Of a stretch of DNA of 64,000 nt, positions 55,635-63,375 are shown piece by piece. Under the pieces are notes generated by a model. That model did no database searches, was not told the DNA's origin, and saw nothing but the letters and a program-made list of their open reading frames with translations. The translations under genes and the position numbers were made by a program. Position 1 is the first letter of the stretch, and every line of letters starts with the position of its first letter. The DNA is from Herpetosiphon geysericola (lineage in GTDB: Bacteria; Chloroflexota; Chloroflexia; Chloroflexales; Herpetosiphonaceae). The stretch is taken from assembly GCF_001306135.1 (NCBI RefSeq), contig NZ_LGKP01000004.1, forward strand, positions 62,001 through 126,000. The letters run 5' to 3'.

Positions 55635-57425
55635 TTAGGCTTGCAAGGCTTGCAACTGGGCGTAGGCTCCGTGTTGCTCAACCAAACTTTGATGATTGCC
55701 GACCTCGATAATTTGGCCATGCTCAATCACGACAATGCGGTCAGCATTGCGCACGGTCGAAAGTCGGTGGGCAACCACAAAGGTTGTGCGACCTTGCATC
55801 AAGCGTTCTAAAGCCTCTTGAATCAAGCCTTCCGAGATGCTATCGAGGGCCGAAGTGGCTTCATCCAAAATCAGCACCCGTGGGTTGCGAATGAGCGCGC
55901 GGGCAATGGCCAAGCGCTGGCGTTGCCCGCCAGAAAGCCGCGTGCCGCGCTCGCCGATAATCGTATCGAGGCCATCAGGCATATCGAGCACAAATTCCAA
56001 GGCGTTGGCATCGCGCAAAGCTTGCTCAATTGTCGCTTCGCTAACATTATTCAAGCCATAGCAAATATTATCGCGCACCGAGCCATCAAACAGCAGAGTT
56101 TCTTGCGAAACCACCGAAATATGGCGGCGATAGCTGCGCAAATCAATCCGTTGCAAATCATGGCCATCAAGCAAAATTGTGCCAGCAGTTGGCTGCAAAA
56201 AGCCAATCACCAAGTTAAGCAAGGTCGATTTGCCCGAACCAGATGGGCCAACGAAGGCGATGGTCTCACCTGGCTGCACCTCAAGCGTCAAATCATATAA
56301 CGATGAGCGCTGGGTGTCGGGATAGCTAAAATGCACATGCTGAAACTGAAAGCGGCCTGCGACTTGATCAAGCCGTTGTTTGCCCTCATTATCCTCAATA
56401 TCTTCGTTATCGAGAATTTCGCCGACCGAATGCACCGATTCTAAGCCTTTGGTAATTTGCGGCGCAAGATTGGCCAACTCCATCACGGCCCCAGTTAAAA
56501 TTGAGAAATAACTGGTCATCAGCACCACATCGCCAATCGCCAAGGGCAAAAATTGGGTATAGCAAGCCCACGCTGCTACAATCAAACACAAACCATTAAA
56601 GAGGTTAAAACTGACCCACGAAGCTGCACCAAACAGCGAATTAACTGCATCAAGCCGCAAGCCAGCATTTTGAAACTGCACCAAGCGGCGGTCGAGCTTG
56701 AGCATTTCTTCTTCTTCAGCGGCATGGGCACGGGTGATGGGAATCAGCTGGATCATTTCGCTTAGGCGCGCGGCCAAGCGTTCAACTTGATGCCGAAAGG
56801 CGCTATTGCTTGATTGAATTGGATTGCGTGTCGTGCGCAACACAATTGCCGCCAAGGGCACAGTTGCCACAAAAAACACCAAGAACCATGGCGAGCGAAA
56901 GGCCACCACAATAATCGCTGCCAGCAAGTTTAATAGGGCAGCCGGAAAACTCTGGAATACATTGCGGGTTAATTGCTCGATAATTTCCACATCGCGCAGC
57001 ACTTTGGCTTGCAAAACCCCGCTGCTGCGTTGATTGTAAAAACCAATCGACATTAATTGTAGTTGTTGGGCCAACATTGAACGCAATTTGCTTTCCATAC
57101 GTCGAATTGCCAAACTCAGCAAGCGAATATACATATATTGGGTTGGAATATTTTGCAGCAACACGATTAACAATAAGAAGCCATCGAACCATAAACGCCC
57201 CAAGCCAATTTGGCCTTGGCTCGAAATAATATTAATAATGTCGGCGGTAATTAAAGGCATAATCCAAACCGGACTATGCTTGACAATATAGATCAGGCTG
57301 GCTAGCGCCAATTTACCCCAATCTTCGCGATATAAATTGAATAAAAGCCCCAATGGATGTTGGCTGGTTGCTTTGGCTACGACTGGTGAACGGCGGGCGG
57401 CAATTGATTGATTGGTCATCGGCAT
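55635..57425 (-). CDS. ABC exporter, fused membrane and ATPase domains
   Basis: A 596-residue half-transporter of the MsbA/MDR type. Six helices (residues 25-330) precede an ATPase with Walker A GPSGSGKST, Q-loop VSQETLLFDGSVRDN, signature LSGGQRQRLAIARAL, Walker B VLILDEATSALD and H-loop VAHRLSTV, all intact. The substrate cannot be told. AGGG lies eight bases before the ATG. It is a single-gene unit. Confidence 0.93.
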   Translation of the reverse strand: MPMTNQSIAARRSPVVAKATSQHPLGLLFNLYREDWGKLALASLIYIVKHSPVWIMPLITADIINIISSQGQIGLGRLWFDGFLLLIVLLQNIPTQYMYIRLLSLAIRRMESKLRSMLAQQLQLMSIGFYNQRSSGVLQAKVLRDVEIIEQLTRNVFQSFPAALLNLLAAIIVVAFRSPWFLVFFVATVPLAAIVLRTTRNPIQSSNSAFRHQVERLAARLSEMIQLIPITRAHAAEEEEMLKLDRRLVQFQNAGLRLDAVNSLFGAASWVSFNLFNGLCLIVAAWACYTQFLPLAIGDVVLMTSYFSILTGAVMELANLAPQITKGLESVHSVGEILDNEDIEDNEGKQRLDQVAGRFQFQHVHFSYPDTQRSSLYDLTLEVQPGETIAFVGPSGSGKSTLLNLVIGFLQPTAGTILLDGHDLQRIDLRSYRRHISVVSQETLLFDGSVRDNICYGLNNVSEATIEQALRDANALEFVLDMPDGLDTIIGERGTRLSGGQRQRLAIARALIRNPRVLILDEATSALDSISEGLIQEALERLMQGRTTFVVAHRLSTVRNADRIVVIEHGQIIEVGNHQSLVEQHGAYAQLQALQA

Positions 57426-57633
57426 AGCGATACCCTACGCTGGTAAAAAGATGATCGGCGCGACGCTGCGTAGCCCTAGTCTACCGCAGATGTAAAAATT
57501 CGCATAGCCCAATTGATCTGAGATTACAGCCTAATTTATGGCCCCAATTCCACCATTTGATTGATGCATTAGCCTATGCAGACCACTATACTGAGAGCAA
57601 ACAAATTCGCCTAGGATTGAGCAGGAGAAACCT

Positions 57634-58077
57634 ATGCTGCGCAAGCTTAAGCAATGGTGGTTTTTGCGGCGGATTGAACAGAGTGCCAAGGCTACCATCA
57701 ATAATCATCGGGGCTTCAGTGCCAAAGGCTGGGACGTAACGCCAACGCTAGCCTTCGAACCTCGCCAGCACATCGCTGATGCAGTACAAACATGGCTGCA
57801 TGCAGAACTACCCTACACCGCCACGCCGTATGGCATTGCTGACTATAAAGTCACCCTTGGCTATGCCCACATGGACGGAGCCAAGCGCACCTACCTTGGT
57901 CAAGAACCCTTACCAAGATTTGAGCGCAAAGAAGCAATTGAAGCTATCGAAGCGATTCATGCCCATATTATGGCCGCCGATTGGACAACAATGCCAACGC
58001 TTACCACCCTCGAAGTCTATTTACTCAGCTATGGCGACGTGCTAAAACCCTTCTTTGATGCTGAAGCCAAGCGCTAA
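57634..58077 (+). CDS. Hypothetical protein
   Basis: A 147-residue soluble protein with a basic N-terminus (MLRKLKQWWFLRRIEQSAK) and a mixed alpha/beta body (YKVTLGYAHMDGAKRTYLGQEPL). It ends LLSYGDVLKPFFDAEAKR. AGGAG precedes the ATG. No family is recognised. Confidence 0.65.
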   Translation: MLRKLKQWWFLRRIEQSAKATINNHRGFSAKGWDVTPTLAFEPRQHIADAVQTWLHAELPYTATPYGIADYKVTLGYAHMDGAKRTYLGQEPLPRFERKEAIEAIEAIHAHIMAADWTTMPTLTTLEVYLLSYGDVLKPFFDAEAKR

Positions 58078-58190
58078 ACAGTCTGGTTAAACGCCCAATA
58101 CAAACCTGAATAAAAGAAGCGCAGCTGGTCTTAGCAGCGAATATGCAGCCGGCGCGGAGATTCGTTAACGTTGAACATTTAATCGCCTAG

Positions 58191-58226
58191 TGCCATGCCC
58201 AATAACTTAATGTGCATGGCAGATTT
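58191..58226 (+). terminator. Putative terminator of the 57634 gene
   Basis: TGCCATGC (58191-58198) pairs with GCATGGCA (58214-58221), followed by GATTTGTTT. Confidence 0.55.
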
Positions 58227-58935
58227 GTTTAAGTAGCCAATTTTTAATGCTTTATTTACCAATCTTTCTTAAAGTAATCAACAAAAGATTAAAAAGCGCT
58301 TGTAGTAGCCAGCTATACGGTTTTTTTAGGCCAAAAGTTGACAGTATTTCAAGTTATTGTTATGATGGCTCGCATACCGCAATTCTACCCATACCATATT
58401 CCCCTACGCGGTTATCCCAACTCGATCGTAACAGATAAACCATTGGCAAACGTATGGGCACTCCCATCGGTTGTTTTTGCTTTCCCAAAGGCATTATGTG
58501 GTTGTTATAATCGAAAAATTCACCCTGTTCGTGATTTAGGAATCTTCTTGCTCCCCTTCCGCATGTTCCTAAACCGACCAGTAAAATCTCGGCAAATCTT
58601 GCTCAATCACACAACCCTTAATCAATAACTTGGCTGGATGTTCGGATAGGTAGCTGATTAAATGCTCTGAATTGGCATTGATTCAGATGTATTTAATCAG
58701 GTTATTACCACACGTTTCAAGGTTTTATTTAAGCCTTGATCAACGCTTTTTAGCGCTATTCGTCGCAATACCCAACCTGCATGCTCATTGAGCACGCAGC
58801 ATCGTTAAGCTTGGCTAAAATTAAGTATATCGCTTAATTGATCCAACTGCTGTGCCAAGCGTAGCTTTGCTATACCCAAAAATATTGATTGCCCTATAAA
58901 ATTCATGTGACGCTACACATAGCAAGGAGTTCGCA
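58227..58935. other. Intergenic region upstream of the ATP-grasp gene
   Basis: About 700 bases without a convincing gene. A 96-codon frame at 58338-58628 has no ribosome-binding site and its first Met codons overlap the promoter at 58338-58366; it is not called. The sequence is AT-rich and may hold the leader of the peptide cluster or a decayed gene. Confidence 0.45.
58338..58366 (+). promoter_or_regulatory. Near-consensus sigma-70-type promoter
   Basis: TTGACA (58338-58343), 17 bases, TATGAT (58361-58366). It points toward the ATP-grasp gene, with an implied leader of about 560 bases. Confidence 0.65.
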
Positions 58936-59994
58936 GTGATCTTAATCATTACCAAGCTTTTAACCGATACAACGGTGGTTAGTGTCCGTGAGCTTTTGGA
59001 GGCGCAGGGTCAAGAAGTTGTGGTATTAAGCCAAGAAATTATGGAGCAAAACGCCTCATTTCGGATTAATCGGGCAGCAGATGGTACAGCTCAAGCAATT
59101 TTACGCTTAGCTGAACGTGAAATTAATTTTGCAACTGATGTGAGTGCTGCATGGATTTGGCGTAGCTGGCGACCAGAACCATTACTTGAACGCTATCAGC
59201 AATTAGCCAAACAACACGACGAATGGAATTTCTTTTCTGGCGAATGGGGTGCGTTATATAAAGGTATTGTCTTAGCACTCAAATGTCATAATATTTTCTG
59301 CATCAATCCGCCACCATTTCACGATGCCTTTGAAGAAAAATGTGCGCAGTTATGGGTTGCCGCTGATGTAGGGTTTAATATCCCCGATACACTTTTTACC
59401 GCCCACCTGCCCTATGCCCAAGATTTCTATGAGCAACACTCTGATTCAATTATTTATAAGCCGTTTCGCCCATTTTTCAAGATGATTCCTGCAAAAGATG
59501 AAGAACCAAGCAAAATTGCTAAGTTATTAACTAATCGAGTCTCGAAGCAACACTTTAGTAATGCACGTAATGCAGTTCCTACGCCTGGTATTTTCCAACC
59601 TTATGTCGATAAAGCCTTTGAACTGCGGATTGTAGTGGTTGGCCGTGAGATTTTTGCCTGCTCGATTCACTCGCAAAGCAGTGACCGCGCACGCGAAGAT
59701 TGGCGACGTTACGATATTCCCAACACGCCGCATCAAGTATATACCTTGCCTGATGATTTAGCCGCCAAAGTGCGCAACTATATGGATCGTTTGCAGCTGG
59801 TATTTGGCAGCATCGACATGATTGTCACACCTGAAGGCGAGCATATTTTCCTCGAAATCAATCCCAATGGCCAATTCGATTGGATTGCTCGCCTGACTGG
59901 GATGCCAATTTATGAACATTTTGCAGCAATGTTGCAAGCTGCCAGCATCGATTATCCGATTCCTTTGGCTCAGGAGGCTGTTAATGCTCAATAA
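58936..59994 (+). CDS. ATP-grasp ligase of the graspetide (MvdC/MvdD-like) type
   Basis: A 352-residue ATP-grasp enzyme. It has the nucleotide-binding lysine region SIIYKPFRPFFKM, FELRIVVVGREIFA, and the metal site FGSIDMIVTPEGEHIFLEINPNGQFDWI-type end (key residues D, E, N). The EINPNGQ ending and the overall length match the MvdC/MvdD-type ligases that form ester or amide macrocycles in microviridin-like peptides. It should activate Asp/Glu side chains of the precursors encoded at 62579-63199 and join them to Ser/Thr. The GTG start has AAGGAG six bases upstream. The exporter gene overlaps its end by 11 bases. Confidence 0.9.
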   Translation: MILIITKLLTDTTVVSVRELLEAQGQEVVVLSQEIMEQNASFRINRAADGTAQAILRLAEREINFATDVSAAWIWRSWRPEPLLERYQQLAKQHDEWNFFSGEWGALYKGIVLALKCHNIFCINPPPFHDAFEEKCAQLWVAADVGFNIPDTLFTAHLPYAQDFYEQHSDSIIYKPFRPFFKMIPAKDEEPSKIAKLLTNRVSKQHFSNARNAVPTPGIFQPYVDKAFELRIVVVGREIFACSIHSQSSDRAREDWRRYDIPNTPHQVYTLPDDLAAKVRNYMDRLQLVFGSIDMIVTPEGEHIFLEINPNGQFDWIARLTGMPIYEHFAAMLQAASIDYPIPLAQEAVNAQ

Positions 59995-62203
59995 GACGTT
60001 AATTTATCGCCGCTTACCATGGATTCGCGCCTCAGAAGGGCGAGATTGCGGCCCCTCGGTCTTTGCATCGGTAGCGCATTTCTACAAACACCGCATTACC
60101 TTGGAGCAAGCACGCAATTTGGTTGGCGCGGATCGCAATGGCACAAGTTTGGCCGGTTTACGCGATGGCGGGCGGGCAATCGGGCTTGAATCGCGGCCAG
60201 CCCAAGCCATTTATAGCGCCCTGCAACATGTGCAACTGCCAGCGATCGCCCACCTCAAAGGGGGCGAAGGCCATTATGTGGTGATTTACAAATGGTCGCC
60301 AACATCAGTGGTTGTGCTCGATCCCAGTAGAGGCTTGCGCACGCTCAGCAAAACCGAATTTGAAGCCATGTGGAGTGGCTATTTGGTTGAATTCAAGCCA
60401 ACCGCAGCCCTCAAACCGCGCGAACTTGAAGTTAAGCCGCTCAAAACCTTGCTCCAACTTGCGCGCCAACATAAGCTTATTTTGGGCATTGTGCTGTTTT
60501 TTGCGCTGCTCGCAACCTCTTTAGGCTGGATAACCTCGTTTTTTATGCAAATCTTGATCGACTCGATTATTCCAAATCGTGATCAGGCGTTGCTTTTTGC
60601 TTTAGGCGTAGGCTTGATTTTAGTTAGTGTCTTTCAATCGGCGCTGCAATTTGGCCGTTTATGGCTCAGTGCGCGGGTTGGTCAACAAGTGCATCAACGT
60701 TATTCAGCACAGTATATTGATCGCCTGTTACGCTTACCGATGAAAGTCTTTGATGTGCGCTGTATTCCTGGGCTTGTTTTACGCGTAACGCAGGCTGATG
60801 GAATTCAATTGGCACTCTCCGAAGGCTTAATTACAATTTTAGCTGATACGGTGATGTTTGTAACTGCATTAGGCATTATTGCCTTCTATAATCCAGTTGC
60901 TGCATCAATTGCTGCTGTGGCTCTGCCATTAGTCTGGTTTGTGCTCTTCTCGCTGAATGATCGCGTTTATAACGTTCAATTATCTTCGATCATTCATATG
61001 GAAGAATTCACTTCGCATATGGTTGATGTATTTGATTGTGTACGCACAATTAAAGTTTTTGGAGCAGAAGAACAATACAAAGCCTTGCTTAACGAGAAAT
61101 TAGCCAATTTCACCAAATCACGCATGGATAGTCGGATCAATATTGCTTTGCCTAGCGCATGGAGCGTCTTGGCAACCTCGTTAATTACAGCTTCGATTTT
61201 ATGGTATGGCAGTAGCCAAGTATTTGCAGGCAGCATGACACCAGGCGAACTGGTGGTGTTATTTGGAATGGTAGCCTTCTATTTACAACCAATTCAACGC
61301 TTGCCAGCGACAATTCTCAATCTGCGCACAGCATTATTGGGCATTGAGCGTATGGATGAAATTATGACCTTGCCTGATGAAGAATCACGGGCCAATGATG
61401 TCGTTGCTTTACCAGAAGTCAAAGGTGAGATTAAATTCAACGATGTACATTTTGCCTATCTGCGCAACAAAATGGTGCTGAAGAAACTTAATTTTGAAAT
61501 TAAACCTGGCGAAACAGTAGCAATTGTGGGTGAAACTGGCTCCGGTAAAACATCATTGGCAAATTTGATTGCAGGATTTTATTTGCCAACTCACGGCGAT
61601 GTATTAATTGATGGAATTAGTACGCGCCAGATTAAACCTGATGAATTACGTAACGCAATTAGTGCTGTTTTCCAAAATACGCGCTTGATGCAGCAATCGA
61701 TTCGCGACAACATCACATTAATGCGCGATTCTGACATAGAATTAATTCGGAATGCAGCAAAAATTGCTCAAGCAGATGAATTTATTACAGGCCAGATGTA
61801 TGGCTATGAATCGCAAGTAGCGCGCGGCGGCGATAATTTCTCCTCAGGCCAAGGCCAGCGAATCACGCTTGCGCGGGCATTGCTCAAAAACGCACCAATT
61901 TTGATTCTCGACGAGGCCACGAGCAACTTAGATAGCGCGACTGAACAAGGCTTTTTACAAGCGCTCGAAGAAAATCGCGCTGGCCGCACAACGGTGGTTA
62001 TTGCCCATAGGCTGAGCACAATTTTACGGGCCGACCGTATTTTGGTGATGGATGCAGGCGAAATTATCGAATCGGGCAGCCATGAGCAATTGTTAGCCCA
62101 AGCTGGCCACTACTACAATTTGATCAAGGGTCAGCTTACCAAGCCGCTCAGCGAGCCAGTGGAGCATATAGCCGCACCCAATTTGAATCAACTGACAGCC
62201 TAA
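59984..62203 (+). CDS. C39-peptidase ABC exporter (PCAT) for the peptide cluster
   Basis: A 739-residue protein. Residues 1-140 form a C39 peptidase with C22 (GRDCGPSVFAS), H97 (GEGHYVVIY) and D113 (LDPSRG). The oxyanion Gln normally six residues before the Cys is Ala16. A six-helix export domain follows, then an ATPase with Walker A GETGSGKTS, Q-loop VFQNTRLMQQSIRDN, signature FSSGQGQRITLARAL (a variant of LSGGQ) and Walker B ILILDEATSNLD. It should remove the leader of the precursors and export the product. The ATG at 59984 has AGGAGG six bases upstream and overlaps the ligase gene. A longer frame from 59912 has no such site. Confidence 0.92.
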   Translation: MLNKTLIYRRLPWIRASEGRDCGPSVFASVAHFYKHRITLEQARNLVGADRNGTSLAGLRDGGRAIGLESRPAQAIYSALQHVQLPAIAHLKGGEGHYVVIYKWSPTSVVVLDPSRGLRTLSKTEFEAMWSGYLVEFKPTAALKPRELEVKPLKTLLQLARQHKLILGIVLFFALLATSLGWITSFFMQILIDSIIPNRDQALLFALGVGLILVSVFQSALQFGRLWLSARVGQQVHQRYSAQYIDRLLRLPMKVFDVRCIPGLVLRVTQADGIQLALSEGLITILADTVMFVTALGIIAFYNPVAASIAAVALPLVWFVLFSLNDRVYNVQLSSIIHMEEFTSHMVDVFDCVRTIKVFGAEEQYKALLNEKLANFTKSRMDSRINIALPSAWSVLATSLITASILWYGSSQVFAGSMTPGELVVLFGMVAFYLQPIQRLPATILNLRTALLGIERMDEIMTLPDEESRANDVVALPEVKGEIKFNDVHFAYLRNKMVLKKLNFEIKPGETVAIVGETGSGKTSLANLIAGFYLPTHGDVLIDGISTRQIKPDELRNAISAVFQNTRLMQQSIRDNITLMRDSDIELIRNAAKIAQADEFITGQMYGYESQVARGGDNFSSGQGQRITLARALLKNAPILILDEATSNLDSATEQGFLQALEENRAGRTTVVIAHRLSTILRADRILVMDAGEIIESGSHEQLLAQAGHYYNLIKGQLTKPLSEPVEHIAAPNLNQLTA

Positions 62204-62207
62204 AATC

Positions 62208-62236
62208 CAATTCCCTGCTGAAACAGCAGGGAATTG
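62208..62236 (+). terminator. Hairpin after the exporter gene
   Basis: A perfect 13-bp stem (62208-62220 with 62224-62236) around AAA, four bases after the stop codon. No T-run follows, so it may be a partial terminator or an mRNA 3' end protector. Confidence 0.65.
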
Positions 62237-62476
62237 TCCCTCGGATTTACAAACGATCGTCAAGAAAGGTTGGGGCAACATCGAGCGTTCTATCAATCCG
62301 CTAAGCTGATAGAATAATCACGCGCAAGTATTTTTACCCTGAAATATCACCTATATGTACCAATAAATAGCAAAAATCATCTAAAATTGCTATTTTTGGA
62401 TAAACCTATTTAATACTCAATATAATTTCATACTTATTAAATTCATTATAAAATTCAAAATCTATTTCTATTACTA

Positions 62477-62504
62477 TTGACATTAACCAAATTATTTCTA
62501 TAAT
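62477..62504 (+). promoter_or_regulatory. Consensus promoter of the precursor peptide genes
   Basis: TTGACA (62477-62482), 16 bases, TATAAT (62499-62504): both hexamers are perfect. Transcription would start near 62511, 68 bases before the first precursor. The surrounding 62320-62520 is strongly AT-rich. The precursors can therefore be made in excess over the ligase and exporter. Confidence 0.85.
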
Positions 62505-62578
62505 CATAATCATTGCTGGAACGAACAAAAATATACCAAACATCGCCATTAATTTCGGTTATTAGAAGAGGAACGATC

Positions 62579-62767
62579 ATGCAAAAACAAACAATGCTGG
62601 AAACAAAAAGCGAAGAAGTCATCATTTTCGGCTTGACCTATCTCGAAGAAGAAGCTGCTGAAATTCAAGATGTTGTCGGATGTTTGATGCCAATTGGCAG
62701 CGATGGCTACACCGTCACAGGTTGCGACGATAGTGATGGCGGCAACCCAGGCGAACTGATTCCTTAA
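62579..62767 (+). CDS. Precursor peptide 1 (62 aa)
   Basis: A 62-residue acidic peptide. The leader block FGLTYLEEEAAEI (17-29) is shared by all three precursors. It is followed by QDVVGC (G34-C35), then LMPIGSDGYTVTGCDDSD with T47, C49, D50, D51, S52 and D53, and a tail GGNPGELIP. GAGGA lies six bases before the ATG. In-frame upstream codons have no ribosome-binding site. It is the likely ligase substrate: hydroxyl residues (T45, T47, S52) next to carboxylates. Confidence 0.88.
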   Translation: MQKQTMLETKSEEVIIFGLTYLEEEAAEIQDVVGCLMPIGSDGYTVTGCDDSDGGNPGELIP

Positions 62768-62817
62768 TCGACTTCGATATAGTCGTGCGGCGCGTTTGTG
62801 TAAAAGAGGAGCATTCA

Positions 62818-62976
62818 ATGGAATTCGAAACGAACACCAGCGAAGAACTGCCAGTTATTTTCGGCCTGACCTACCTTGAAGAAGAAGCTGCTGAAATCAA
62901 CGATATTGTTGGCTGCTTGATGCCAATTGATGGCTATAGCTCAACTGGTTGTGATGATACTGATGCGATTCCATAG
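62818..62976 (+). CDS. Precursor peptide 2 (52 aa)
   Basis: A 52-residue peptide, MEFETNTSEELPVI, then the shared leader FGLTYLEEEAAEI (15-27), NDIVGC (G32-C33) and LMPIDGYSSTGCDDTDAIP. Core residues are S41, S42, T43, C45, D46, D47, T48, D49. GAGGAG lies six bases before the ATG. The preceding 30 bases resemble those before precursor 3, a sign of tandem duplication. Confidence 0.88.
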   Translation: MEFETNTSEELPVIFGLTYLEEEAAEINDIVGCLMPIDGYSSTGCDDTDAIP

Positions 62977-63025
62977 GCCAATGCAGCTTTAACTAACGAC
63001 ATTTGTGTGTAAAGGAGTGCAATTC

Positions 63026-63199
63026 ATGGAATTTGAAACCACCCAAACCGATGAAACACCCATGATCTTCGGCCTGACCTACCTTGAAGAAGAAGCTGCT
63101 GAAATCAACGATATTGTTGGCTGTTTGGCCCCAATTAATGGCTATTCGGGCACTGGCTGCGACGATAGCGACGTTCCTCCAGGCACCCAAATTCCCTAA
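63026..63199 (+). CDS. Precursor peptide 3 (57 aa)
   Basis: A 57-residue peptide sharing its first five residues (MEFET) and the leader FGLTYLEEEAAEI with precursor 2, then NDIVGC (G32-C33) and LAPINGYSGTGCDDSDVPPGTQIP. Core residues are S41, T43, C45, D46, D47, S48, D49. AAGGAG lies eight bases before the ATG. Compared with precursor 2 the core keeps GYSxTGCDDxD and varies elsewhere. Confidence 0.88.
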   Translation: MEFETTQTDETPMIFGLTYLEEEAAEINDIVGCLAPINGYSGTGCDDSDVPPGTQIP

Positions 63200-63230
63200 A
63201 CCTACAGAAAATTGATCGCTTCCAGCAAGC

Positions 63231-63265
63231 AAACGAGCCGTGGATTTGCCATGGCTCATTTGGTT
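63231..63265 (+). terminator. Terminator of the precursor operon
   Basis: GAGCCGTGG (63235-63243) pairs with CCATGGCTC (63249-63257, one G-U), flanked by AAA and ATTTGGTTT, 36 bases after the last precursor stop. Confidence 0.75.
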
Positions 63266-63375
63266 TAATCAGCACTTATAGCGAGATTGGAGCGGTAAAT
63301 CCTACCTAGCCCCAAGCTCAGCACAAGAAACGAGCGAATAAGTGGCAAAAAGCTCTCGTGCCACCTGCGGATGCT

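Noticed and set aside
58338-58628. 96-codon frame before the ATP-grasp gene
   Set aside because: No ribosome-binding site, first Met codons overlap the promoter, and no recognisable protein features.
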